Below are positions 43,904-52,017 of a DNA stretch of 64,000 bases, piece after piece. How positions within the stretch are numbered: the first letter of the stretch is position 1; every line of letters starts with the position of its first letter. The position numbers and the translations under genes are program-made. The stretch comes from Amycolatopsis acidiphila. Its GTDB lineage: Bacteria; Actinomycetota; Actinomycetes; Mycobacteriales; Pseudonocardiaceae. The DNA lies in NCBI RefSeq assembly GCF_021391495.1, contig NZ_CP090063.1, forward strand, positions 6,262,001 through 6,326,000, given 5' to 3'. The notes beneath the pieces are model-generated. The model ran no database searches. It saw nothing but the letters and a program-made list of their open reading frames with translations, and was not told the DNA's origin.

Positions 43904-45376
43904 TCACTCAGATGGAGCAGCAAATGTGACGTCCTGTAGTTGGTCGGCCGAGCGCCGTGCTCGCCGCGCGCGCAGCTCCCCGATGCCCAGCGCGAGGGCG
44001 ACGAGCACGAACCCGGCCGAGCAGAGCATCGCGATCGACAGTGCGGTGGGGTAGTCGCCTCGGGTGCCCGTGACCACCCCGCGGAACACCCCGGCCAGCA
44101 CGGCAGTGCCGATGGCCGTGCCGATCCGTTGCCCGGTCTGCAAGGCGCCGCCCGCGACCCCTGCCATCCGGGTCGGCACGCATTCGAGGGTGAGCGTCGT
44201 GTTGGGCGAGATGACCATGCCGCCGCCGATACCCGCGACCAGCAGTGGCCCGGCGAAGACGAGGCCGGCGTTCGCGGTGGGGACCAGCCAGGCCAGCAGC
44301 GCGACGGTGCCCAGTCCGGTGGCGACGAGGCTGAGCCCGGTCACCGTCAGCTTCCGGCCGAGCCGGGAAACGAGCCGTCCGGCCAGGACGGCGGAGATGG
44401 CCGAGCCGAGCGCGAACGGCGTCACCGACAGCCCGGAGCGCAACGGCGAGTAACCGAGGCCCTGCTGGAAGAACAGCGCGAAGACCAGCCAGATCCCGGC
44501 GAAGCCGCAGAAGTAGACGGTGCCCAGTGCGGCGCCGGAGGCGTACCCGGGTGTTGAGGTGTACAGCCGGATGTCGATCAGCGGCGACCGGCCCCGGCGC
44601 AGGATGCGGCGTTCCCACCAGATGAAGGCGGCACCGATCACGACGGCGATCGGGAACAGCCACCAGAGCCGGCGCAGGCCGTCCTGCTCGGACTCGACCA
44701 GTGGGAGGAGCACGCCCAGTACCGCGAGTCCGAGCAGCAGGATGCCGACGAAGTCGATCTCCGACCGCAGCTTGGTCCGGCGCCCGGCCTTGCCCGGCAC
44801 GAGCCGCATCGCGAGGACGAACGCCACCACGCCGATGGGCACGTTCACGTAGAACACCCAGCGCCAGCCGTCCTGCTCGCCGAAGATCGCGAGGATCAGC
44901 CCGCCGAGGACGGGGCCGACCGCGGTGGAGATGCCGACCACCGCGCCGAACATGCCGAAGGCGCGGCCGCGTTCGGCGCCCCGGAAGAGGTCCTGGATCA
45001 GGCCCGAGTTCTGCGGCGTGAGCAGGCCCGCGGCGCAACCCTGGAGGAGGCGGCCGAGCACGAGCATGAGGTCGTTGGGCGCGGCCCCGGTGAGCGCGCT
45101 GGTCACGACGAACGCGGCGAGGGCGATGAGGAACATTCGCCGCCGGCCGAGCGCGTCCCCCAGGCGTCCGCCCGAGACCAGCACCAGCCCGAACGCGAGG
45201 GCGTACCCGGAGACGACCCACTGGGCGGTGCCGGCGTCCGCGCCGGTGCCCCGTTGGATCGACGGCAGGGCGACGTTGACGATGCTGACGTCGAGGAGGC
45301 TCATGAAGCCCGCGGTGAGGGTGACCGCGAGGGCCTTCCAGCGCCGGGGATCCGGCTCGTAGGAGCTGTCCGTCAC
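43904..45376 (-). CDS. DHA2-type MFS drug exporter (14 helices)
   Basis: A 490-residue major facilitator of the EmrB/QacA group. It has the DHA2 first-helix motif LLDVSIVNVALPSI, motif A (GGRLGDALGRRRMF), motif B-like R in LVLGRLLQG, motif C (GAVVGISTAVGPVLGGLI), and two additional central helices, giving 14. Substrates are typically cationic drugs or dyes, or own antibiotics. GTG start at 45376; a clear ribosome site is not seen. Upstream lies the G-rich repeat region, with a G-quadruplex motif 44-63 bases before the start, which may affect its expression. Confidence 0.92.
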   Translation of the reverse strand: MTDSSYEPDPRRWKALAVTLTAGFMSLLDVSIVNVALPSIQRGTGADAGTAQWVVSGYALAFGLVLVSGGRLGDALGRRRMFLIALAAFVVTSALTGAAPNDLMLVLGRLLQGCAAGLLTPQNSGLIQDLFRGAERGRAFGMFGAVVGISTAVGPVLGGLILAIFGEQDGWRWVFYVNVPIGVVAFVLAMRLVPGKAGRRTKLRSEIDFVGILLLGLAVLGVLLPLVESEQDGLRRLWWLFPIAVVIGAAFIWWERRILRRGRSPLIDIRLYTSTPGYASGAALGTVYFCGFAGIWLVFALFFQQGLGYSPLRSGLSVTPFALGSAISAVLAGRLVSRLGRKLTVTGLSLVATGLGTVALLAWLVPTANAGLVFAGPLLVAGIGGGMVISPNTTLTLECVPTRMAGVAGGALQTGQRIGTAIGTAVLAGVFRGVVTGTRGDYPTALSIAMLCSAGFVLVALALGIGELRARRARRSADQLQDVTFAAPSE

Positions 45377-45419
45377 CCGTCCATGGTGACCCGCTTAGCT
45401 GCGGTAAGCATTTCGGTGA

Positions 45420-45439
45420 GGGGTGGGGTTGGGGTGGGG
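45420..45439 (+). promoter_or_regulatory. Four-tetrad G-quadruplex motif upstream of the exporter gene
   Basis: Four runs of four G separated by loops T, TT and T, on the strand opposite to the exporter coding strand and 44-63 bases before its start codon. Confidence 0.65.
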
Positions 45440-45457
45440 TGCGCGGGGTGAGGGGCT

Positions 45458-45494
45458 GCGCGCGCAGTTCCGGGAGCCGGGTGGCGGGCGGGGT
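45458..45494 (+). repeat. 37-bp direct repeat, copy 1
   Basis: Matches 45629-45665 at 36 of 37 positions; 171 bases separate the starts. Confidence 0.75.
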
Positions 45495-45628
45495 TCCGGG
45501 GTGAAGGCTGCCGTTACCGGGGTGGGGGCCGGACGGCTCGCGGTTTCGGGAGGTGGATGGGTCGCGGCCGGCTTCGCGGGGTGGGGCGCTGCCGTTGCCG
45601 GGTGGCGGGGGTCCAGGAGTCGGTCGCC

Positions 45629-45665
45629 GCGCGCGCAGTTCCGGGAGCTGGGTGGCGGGCGGGGT
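45629..45665 (+). repeat. 37-bp direct repeat, copy 2
   Basis: Second copy of the repeat at 45458-45494, differing by one C-to-T change. Confidence 0.75.
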
Positions 45666-45838
45666 GCGCGGGGTGCGCGGGGTGGGGGCTGCCGTTGCCG
45701 GGCGGGTTCCGAGTGTCGGGCGCGCCGCCGTTGCCGGGTGGGGGTTTGCGGGGGTCGTTGTGGGCGCGTGGGGCCGTGGGGGCCGGGCGCTGCGCGCCCT
45801 CGGCGGGGCCACCCCCGCCCCGATCGCCGAGTGTTCAA

Positions 45839-45918
45839 CGGTCACCGCACCGCGTCAAGGGCGCCTGCCGGCGTCGCTTCGCGATGGCTTCGCCACCCTT
45901 GACACGGTCCGATGACCG
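45839..45918. repeat. REP-like inverted-repeat element (23-bp arms, 34-nt loop)
   Basis: Arms at 45839-45861 and 45896-45918 pair at 20 of 23 positions; both contain GTCAAGGG or its complement. The loop (45862-45895) is GC-rich and contains short internal complements (TCGCTTCGCGATGGCTTCGC). It lies inside the G-rich spacer. The form fits a repetitive extragenic palindrome. Confidence 0.7.
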
Positions 45919-46029
45919 CTGAGGCGGCTTGGGATCGGTGTGGGGGTAGGTCTGGGCGGTGGGCCCCTCCGCTGCCGTTGCCGGGTGTGCCGTCGGGGGT
46001 GGCTGGTGGGGTGGAGGGCGCGGCTGGGA

Positions 46030-46231
46030 TGGCGGCGCCATCAAAGCAAGGCGGGGCAGGGCAAGGCAGCGCGGCGCAGGACGGGCGGGGCAAGGCAGCG
46101 CGGCCCGGGTGGGGGCGCCCGTCACGGCAGGGCGGGTGCAGGTCGGGGCGAGTGCCGGTCGGGGCGGGGGCAGGTCAGGGCAGGGCGGCGGAGGTGGCGG
46201 CGCCGTCAAAACGGGGCGGGGCAGGGCAGGG
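46030..46231 (+). repeat. Imperfect direct repeats of about 36 bp
   Basis: Blocks beginning TGGCGGCGCCRTCAAARC at 46030 and 46195 (165 bases apart) continue with similar GGCGGGGCAGGGC tails, and a GGGGCAAGGCAGCGCGGC-like word recurs between them. Confidence 0.6.
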
Positions 46232-46244
46232 TGAAAGCGGCGCC

Positions 46245-49200
46245 TCAGGTGCCTGCGGTGATGCCGGGGATGCCTTTCAGCTCCCCCATCAGCATGCTCG
46301 TCACCTTGACCGGGTAGTCGTACAGCGCGAACACCGTCTCCCGCTGGCGGCCGATCAGCTTGAGCCGCACGGGGGTGTCGCCCTTGTGGGCCAGCAGCGT
46401 CTGCTTCAGCTCCCCCACCACGCTCTTGTCGAGCTTCTCCGCCGAGCAGTGCAGCATCAGCGGGGGGTCGTCCTCACCGTTCCCGATCTCCGACAGGTCC
46501 AGCGGCACGAGACCACCGCCGAAGATGGACATCTTGTCCTCGCGCCAGTTCACCCTGCCCTTGACCAGCACGGCGTTGTCCTCGACCAGATCCGCCGAGA
46601 ACATCGCGTACGACTTGGGGAAGAACAGCACCTCGAGCGAGGCGTCCATGTCCTCGACGGTGCAGATCGCCCAGGGCTCGCCCTTCTTGTTCACCCGCCG
46701 CTCCAGCGAGGTGATCAGCCCGGAGACGATCAGCTCGCCTTCCTTCGGCGGGTTGTCCAGGATCGCCGCGATCGGCCGCGGTGCGTGCTTGCGCAGGATC
46801 CGCTCCGCCCCGTCCAGCGGGTGCGCCGACACGTACAGGCCCAGCATCTCCCGCTCGTAGGACAGCAGCTGCTTGCGCGGCCACTCCTCCTCGCCGAACT
46901 TCAGGTGCGCCAGCGGCGAGGACGACGTGGACGTGCCCGCGTCGTCGTCGGCCGAGCCGAACAGGTCGAACTGGCCCATCGCCTCCTGGCGCTTGAGCGG
47001 CACCACGGCTTCCACCGCGTCCTCGTGCACCTGGATCATCGACAACCGCGTGTTGCCCAGCGAGTCGAACCCACCGGCCTTGATCAGCGACTCCAGCACC
47101 CGCTTGTTGCAGGCCACCAGCTCCGACTTGTCCAGGAAGTCCGTGAAGGAGGAGTACTTGCCCTTCTCCTCGCGCGTCTTGATGATCGACTCGACGACGT
47201 TCGCGCCGACGTTGCGGACCGCGCCCATCCCGAAGCGGATCGCGTCCCCGACCGCGGCGAAGCGCTGGCCCGACTCGTTGACGTCCGGCGGCAGCACCTT
47301 GATCCCGAGCCGGCGGCACTCGGACAGGTACACCGCGGACTTGTCCTTGTTGTCCCCGACCGAGGTCAGCAGCGCGGCCATGTACTCCGCGGGGTAGTTC
47401 GCCTTGAGGTACGCCGTCCAGTACGAGACCAGGCCGTACGCGGCGGCGTGGCTCTTGTTGAACGCGTACCCGGCGAACGGGAGGATCGTGTCCCACAACG
47501 CCTTGATGGCCTCGTCGGAGAACCCGTTCTCCTTCATGCCACCGTGGAAGCCCTCGAACTCCTTGTCGAGGACCTCCTTCTTCTTCTTGCCCATCGCGCG
47601 GCGCAGCACGTCCGCGCGGCCCATCGAGTAACCGGCCACCTTCTGGCCGATGTGCATGATCTGTTCCTGGTAGACGATCAGGCCGTAGGTGTCGGCCAGG
47701 ATCTCCTTCAGGGGATCTTCGAGCTCCGGGTGGATCGGCTTGACCTGCTGCCGGTTGTTCTTCCGGTCGGCGTAGTCGTTGTGGGCGTTCATGCCCATCG
47801 GGCCGGGGCGGTACAGCGCGCCGACCGCGACGATGTCGTCGAACACCGTCGGCTGCATCCGGCGCAGCAGGTCCCGCATCGGACCGCCGTCCAGCTGGAA
47901 CACGCCGAGCGTGTCACCGCGGGAGAGCAGCTTGTAGGTCTCCGGGTCCTCGACGCCCAGGGTGTCGAGGTCGATGTCGATGCCGCGGTTGGCCTTGATG
48001 TTGTCGATCGCGTCGCCGATGACCGTGAGGTTCCGCAGGCCAAGGAAGTCCATCTTCAACAGGCCGATGGCCTCACAGGACGGGTAGTCCCAGCCCGTGA
48101 TGATCGAGCCGTCGTCCCGCTGCCACAGCGGGATCGCCTCCATCAGCGGCTCGCTGGACATGATCACCGCGCAGGCGTGCACGCCGGCGTTGCGGATCAG
48201 GCCCTCGAGACCGCGGGCGGTGTTGAAGATCGTCGAGACCTCTTCGTCGGTCTCGACCAGGGTGCGCACCTCGGCGGCCTCGCCGTAGCGCTCGTGCTCG
48301 GGGTTGACGATCCCGGACAGCGGGATGTCCTTCGCCATGATCGGCGGCGGCAGCGCCTTGGAGATCTTGTCCGCGATCGCGTAGCCCGGCTGGCCGAAGT
48401 GCACCCGGGCCGAGTCCTTGATCGCGGCCTTCGTCTTGATGGTGCCGAAGGTGATCACCTGGGCGACCTTGTCCGCGCCGTACTTCTCGGTGGCGTAGCG
48501 GATCATCTCGCCGCGGCGGCGGTCGTCGAAGTCGATGTCGATGTCGGGCATCGACACGCGCTCGGGGTTGAGGAACCGCTCGAACAGCAGCTTCTGCGGG
48601 ATCGGGTCCAGGTTGGTGATGCCGAGGACGTACGCGACGAGCGAGCCCGCCGCGGAACCACGGCCGGGGCCGACCCGGATGCCGACCTGGCGCGCGTGGT
48701 TGATGAGGTCGGCGACGACCAGGAAGTAGGCAGGGAAGCCCTTCCCGATGATGACCTCGAGCTCCATCTCGATGCGCTCGGCGTAGCCCTCCGGCGCGCC
48801 CTCGGGGAAGCGCCACTTCAGGCCGCGGTCGACCTCGGCCCGCAGCCAGGACGCCTCGTCGTGCCCGTCCGGCACCTGGAAGACCGGCATCCGGTCCTTG
48901 TGGGTGTAGACCTCCTCGTACGACTCGACGCGCTCGGCGATCAGCAGCGTGGTGTCGGCGGCGCCGGGGACCTCGGAGTCCCAGTACTCGCGCATGTCCT
49001 GGGCCGACTTCAGGTAGTAGCCGTCCCCGTCGAACTTGAACCGGTTCGGGTCGTTGAGCGTCTTGCCCGACTGCACGCACAGCAACGCCGAGTGCGAGTC
49101 CGCCTGGTCCTTGGTGACGTAGTGCGAGTCGTTCGTGGCCAGCGGCCGCAGGTCGAGCAGCTTGCCGATCTCCAGCAGCCCCTCGCGGACCGACCGCTCG

Positions 49201-49811
49201 ATCGGCAGGCCGTGGTCCATCAGCTCGAGGAAGAAGTTGTCCGCGCCGAAGATGTCCCTGTAGTCCGACGCCGCCTGGATGGCCTCGGCCTTCTGCCCCA
49301 GCCGCAGCCGGGTCTGCACCTCGCCCGACGGGCAGCCCGTGGTGGCGATGATGCCCGCGGCGTTCTCCGCGATCAGCTCGCGGTCCATCCGGGGCTTGCG
49401 GTAGTAGCCCTGCAGGCTCGCCAGAGACGACAGCTTGAACAGGTTGCGCAGCCCTGTCGAGTTCTGCGCGAGCATCGTCATGTGGGTGTAGGCGCCACCA
49501 CCGGAGACGTCGCCGCCCTCGCCGAACTCGTCGGAGCCACGCTGGCTGACCTGCCCCCAGAACACCGGCTTCTTCGTGAAGCGCGACTCCGGGGCGATGT
49601 AGGCCTCGATGCCGATAATGGGCTTGAGCTCGGCTTTCCGCGCTTCCTGGTAGAACTGGTCCGCGCCGTACATGTTGCCGTGGTCGGTCATCCCGACCGC
49701 CGGCATGCCGAGCCGTTTCGCCTCCGCGAACAGCGGAGCGATCTTCGCCGCACCGTCGAGCATCGAGTACTCGGTGTGCACGTGCAGGTGAACGAAGGAC
49801 TCGTCCGACAC
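46245..49811 (-). CDS. dnaE: DNA polymerase III alpha subunit
   Basis: An 1188-residue replicative polymerase of the DnaE1 type. PHP domain at the N-terminus ([18 protein letters not shown] and TDHGNMYGA), palm with the catalytic acidic cluster [13 protein letters not shown], the [22 protein letters not shown] segment, helix-hairpin-helix and an OB domain ([35 protein letters not shown]). The start is uncertain: ATG 49829 gives six more residues, but GTG 49811 has GGGGAGG upstream and gives the usual beginning SDESFVHLH. Actinobacterial dnaE is essential and its PHP domain proofreads. Confidence 0.96.
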   Translation of the reverse strand: MSDESFVHLHVHTEYSMLDGAAKIAPLFAEAKRLGMPAVGMTDHGNMYGADQFYQEARKAELKPIIGIEAYIAPESRFTKKPVFWGQVSQRGSDEFGEGGDVSGGGAYTHMTMLAQNSTGLRNLFKLSSLASLQGYYRKPRMDRELIAENAAGIIATTGCPSGEVQTRLRLGQKAEAIQAASDYRDIFGADNFFLELMDHGLPIERSVREGLLEIGKLLDLRPLATNDSHYVTKDQADSHSALLCVQSGKTLNDPNRFKFDGDGYYLKSAQDMREYWDSEVPGAADTTLLIAERVESYEEVYTHKDRMPVFQVPDGHDEASWLRAEVDRGLKWRFPEGAPEGYAERIEMELEVIIGKGFPAYFLVVADLINHARQVGIRVGPGRGSAAGSLVAYVLGITNLDPIPQKLLFERFLNPERVSMPDIDIDFDDRRRGEMIRYATEKYGADKVAQVITFGTIKTKAAIKDSARVHFGQPGYAIADKISKALPPPIMAKDIPLSGIVNPEHERYGEAAEVRTLVETDEEVSTIFNTARGLEGLIRNAGVHACAVIMSSEPLMEAIPLWQRDDGSIITGWDYPSCEAIGLLKMDFLGLRNLTVIGDAIDNIKANRGIDIDLDTLGVEDPETYKLLSRGDTLGVFQLDGGPMRDLLRRMQPTVFDDIVAVGALYRPGPMGMNAHNDYADRKNNRQQVKPIHPELEDPLKEILADTYGLIVYQEQIMHIGQKVAGYSMGRADVLRRAMGKKKKEVLDKEFEGFHGGMKENGFSDEAIKALWDTILPFAGYAFNKSHAAAYGLVSYWTAYLKANYPAEYMAALLTSVGDNKDKSAVYLSECRRLGIKVLPPDVNESGQRFAAVGDAIRFGMGAVRNVGANVVESIIKTREEKGKYSSFTDFLDKSELVACNKRVLESLIKAGGFDSLGNTRLSMIQVHEDAVEAVVPLKRQEAMGQFDLFGSADDDAGTSTSSSPLAHLKFGEEEWPRKQLLSYEREMLGLYVSAHPLDGAERILRKHAPRPIAAILDNPPKEGELIVSGLITSLERRVNKKGEPWAICTVEDMDASLEVLFFPKSYAMFSADLVEDNAVLVKGRVNWREDKMSIFGGGLVPLDLSEIGNGEDDPPLMLHCSAEKLDKSVVGELKQTLLAHKGDTPVRLKLIGRQRETVFALYDYPVKVTSMLMGELKGIPGITAGT

Positions 49812-49844
49812 CGGCGAAAACCTCCCCATGACGGTACTGCGCGA

Positions 49845-49862
49845 CGCTGAAAGGTCAGCGTA
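49845..49862 (-). promoter_or_regulatory. Candidate dnaE promoter with overlapping hairpin
   Basis: TACGCT on the minus strand (49857-49862) is a possible -10 and overlaps an inverted repeat CGCTGA-AAGG-TCAGCG (49845-49860). Confidence 0.35.
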
Positions 49863-49941
49863 GCTCGCGGCACCGACAGTTTCGCGAAGGCGTGCCGCAC
49901 CGAGTGTGGTGCGGCACGCGTGACCGCGATCTCGCCGGAGG

Positions 49942-50673
49942 TCAGCCGGTGTAGGAGACGCTGAAGCCGTTGCCGGCGGAGTTGGGGTCGGACGGGGTCG
50001 AGTAGTCGACGCCGTTCTGCCGCAAGATGATCTTCTCCGAGCTCACCAGGCCCGGGCCGGCGTTGTTGACCTTGAGGTTGCTGAAGTTGAAGGTCGAGAA
50101 GTGCGCGACCGCCGACTGCGAGCCACCGACCGTCGGCGCCTCCTGGACGAACTCGGCGGACTGCCCGGGGCCGCTGTAGGTCTTGGTGGCGGACCAGCTC
50201 TTGCCGGTGGTGTTGTCCTTGAGCGAAATGACCCAGGAACTGCCGCTCGACTTCGCCACGGAAGCGGTGATGGAATCGCCGGCGTGGACCGTGACCCCGG
50301 GGATCGTCACCGAATACGCGGGCAGGATCTCCCACCAGGCGGAGTATTGCGCGCGACCATTTGCGTAGTCGGATTCGGTGCCGGTCTGGATGAGGTTCGA
50401 GTTGCCGTCGCCGTCCACCCCGACCCACGCCGAGGAGTAGGTCGCCGAGCTCGTCGCGGACACCGACGGCACGGTCCAGGTGGCCGCGGCGGAGGTGTAA
50501 CCACTGCCCGTTTCGGCGTAACCGGACCAGTTCGAGGAGTAGGACGCGTTGTGCTGGTGCGAGATGAGGTGGTCGGCGGAGTTGACGGAGGCGGCGGCGG
50601 GGACGGCCGCGGTGCCGAGCGCGAGCGCGGCACCGGAAACGAGAACGAGCAGGCGGTGGGGACTCCGGCCCAT
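49942..50673 (-). CDS. Secreted G1-family (glutamic) peptidase-like protein
   Basis: A 243-residue exported protein. A Sec signal covers about 1-28 ([13 protein letters not shown] through PAAAS). The mature part has the eqolisin beta-sandwich pattern: [38 protein letters not shown] and YSAWWEILP. The catalytic pair would be Q96 (LIQTG) and E178 or E174 (AEFVQEAP), spaced about as in fungal G1 peptidases. G1 enzymes are best known from fungi and act at acid pH; bacterial ones are fewer. The propeptide is very short or missing. AAAGGAG with a seven-base spacer supports the ATG. Confidence 0.88.
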   Translation of the reverse strand: MGRSPHRLLVLVSGAALALGTAAVPAAASVNSADHLISHQHNASYSSNWSGYAETGSGYTSAAATWTVPSVSATSSATYSSAWVGVDGDGNSNLIQTGTESDYANGRAQYSAWWEILPAYSVTIPGVTVHAGDSITASVAKSSGSSWVISLKDNTTGKSWSATKTYSGPGQSAEFVQEAPTVGGSQSAVAHFSTFNFSNLKVNNAGPGLVSSEKIILRQNGVDYSTPSDPNSAGNGFSVSYTG

Positions 50674-50821
50674 TTTTATTCTCCTTTACGGAATGGAGCG
50701 GGGAGATACTCCTGAAAAGAATTCCTAACCAGCCGCCGGCGTCCCCGGCAAGAATTCGCCTGCGAGTCCCTACTTTGGTCGGGGCACAAAAGGGACGAGA
50801 TATCCGCTAGCGGGCACGGGG

Positions 50822-50827
50822 TAGAGT
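50822..50827 (+). promoter_or_regulatory. -10 element (TAGAGT) for the aminotransferase gene, near-leaderless
   Basis: TAGAGT ends eight bases before the ATG at 50836. Confidence 0.48.
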
Positions 50828-50835
50828 CGTCGATC

Positions 50836-52017
50836 ATGCGGGACGAAGACGTGCTCAGGTACCGGCAGCAGACGCCGGGCGTGGCTGCGATCGCACACTT
50901 CAACAACGCGGGCTCGGCCCTGCCGCCCGACGTGGTGGTCGACACGGTCACCGAGTACCTGCGCGAGGAAAGCCTGCTCGGCGGCTACGAGACCGCGGCA
51001 CTGGCGGCGGACCGGGTGGACGCCGTCTACGCCTCGGTCGCGCGGCTGCTGGGCGCCGGCGCCGAGGACGTCGCGCTGACCGACAACGCCACGCGCTCCT
51101 GGCAGGCCGTCTTCTACGCCATGCGCTTCGAGGCCGGCGACCGCATCCTGACCTGCCGGTCGGAGTACGCCAGCAACGTCATCGCCTACCTGCAGGTCGC
51201 GCGGCGCACCGGCGCGGTCGTCGAGGTGGTCGACGACGACGAGACCGGCCAGGTCGACGTCGAGGACCTCGCCCGCCGAATCGACGGGCGGGTCAAGCTG
51301 ATCTCGATGAGCCACGTGCCGACCCAGGGCGGCCTGGTCAACCCGGCCGAGCGGATCGGGGCGGTGGCGCGGGAGGCGGGCATCCCGTTCCTGCTCGACG
51401 CGTGCCAGTCGGCGGGCCAGCTCGACCTCGACGTCGGGCGCCTGGGCTGCGACGCGCTGAGCGGCACCGGCCGCAAGTACCTGCGCGGGCCGCGTGGCAC
51501 CGGCTTCCTCTACGTGCACCCGCGGCTGCGCGAGCGGCTCGAGCCCGCGATGCTCGACCTGCACTCGGCGGAGTGGACCGAGCCCGGCGCCTACGAGGTG
51601 GCGCCGGGCGCCAAGCGGTTCGAGGTGTGGGAGCGCAACTTCGGGCTGGTGCTCGGGCTGGGGGCGGCCGTGGACTACGCGCTCGCGATCGGCCTGCCCG
51701 CGATCGAGGAGCGGGTCACCGCACTGGGCGCGCGGCTTCGCGGCGAACTGAGCGCGATCAACGGTGTCACGGTGCGGGACCAGGGCGCGAAACAGTGCGG
51801 GATCGTCACGTTCACGACCGACCGGCTGCCCGCCGCCGAGGTCAAGGCGCGGCTCGGCGAGGCGAAGATCAACACCTCGGTGACCGGCCGGACGTCGGCG
51901 CAGTACGACTTCGCCGGGCGCGGCCTGCCGGACCTCGTCCGCGCGTCGGTGCACTACTACAACACCGAGGACGAGATCCGGCTGCTGACCGAGGAACTGG
52001 CGCGACTGCTCAGCTGA
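50836..52017 (+). CDS. Class V aminotransferase-fold PLP enzyme
   Basis: A 393-residue fold-type I enzyme. It has HFNNAGSALPP at the start, a TDNATRSWQAVFYAM loop for the phosphate, the SHVPTQGGLVNP motif, DACQSAGQLDLDV with the PLP-ring aspartate, and the PLP lysine K214 (SGTGRKYLRGPRGTGFLYV). The pattern is that of cysteine desulfurase/isopenicillin N epimerase-like proteins, but an active-site cysteine loop typical of NifS is not visible, so desulfurase activity is doubtful. Substrate unknown. Convergent with the GH3 gene; their ends overlap by eight bases. Confidence 0.88.
   Translation: MRDEDVLRYRQQTPGVAAIAHFNNAGSALPPDVVVDTVTEYLREESLLGGYETAALAADRVDAVYASVARLLGAGAEDVALTDNATRSWQAVFYAMRFEAGDRILTCRSEYASNVIAYLQVARRTGAVVEVVDDDETGQVDVEDLARRIDGRVKLISMSHVPTQGGLVNPAERIGAVAREAGIPFLLDACQSAGQLDLDVGRLGCDALSGTGRKYLRGPRGTGFLYVHPRLRERLEPAMLDLHSAEWTEPGAYEVAPGAKRFEVWERNFGLVLGLGAAVDYALAIGLPAIEERVTALGARLRGELSAINGVTVRDQGAKQCGIVTFTTDRLPAAEVKARLGEAKINTSVTGRTSAQYDFAGRGLPDLVRASVHYYNTEDEIRLLTEELARLLS

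Larger units (their letters stand above)
45377..46244. repeat. 868-bp G-rich, repeat-laden intergenic region
   Basis: Non-coding spacer between the exporter gene and dnaE, both on minus. The plus strand is strongly G-rich and built of short repeats: five copies of GCYGCCGTTRCCGGG (45507, 45588, 45688, 45724, 45971), a 37-base pair of repeats (45458-45494 and 45629-45665, one mismatch), and a 3' block of GGGGCAGGGC words. Open frames here are proline/arginine-rich by-products of this composition. The region also holds a G-quadruplex motif and an inverted-repeat element listed separately. Confidence 0.75.

Noticed and set aside
43908..45845. Long minus-strand frame overlapping the exporter gene and the repeat region
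   Set aside because: Proline/arginine-rich translation in an alternative frame; the exporter frame has clear MFS motifs instead.
45395..45908. Pro-rich repeat proteins in the spacer before dnaE
   Set aside because: All six frames are open because the sequence is GC repeats; no ribosome site, no codon bias typical of the neighbours, and the repeats are not multiples of three.
45420..45985. CRISPR-like array
   Set aside because: Repeat words are only 15 bases, distances vary from 36 to 247 bases, and there are no cas genes.
45912..49850. A 1312-codon open frame antisense to dnaE
   Set aside because: It is a by-product of GC-rich third positions in dnaE; its translation is low-complexity H/R/L/V-rich and it crosses the repeat spacer.
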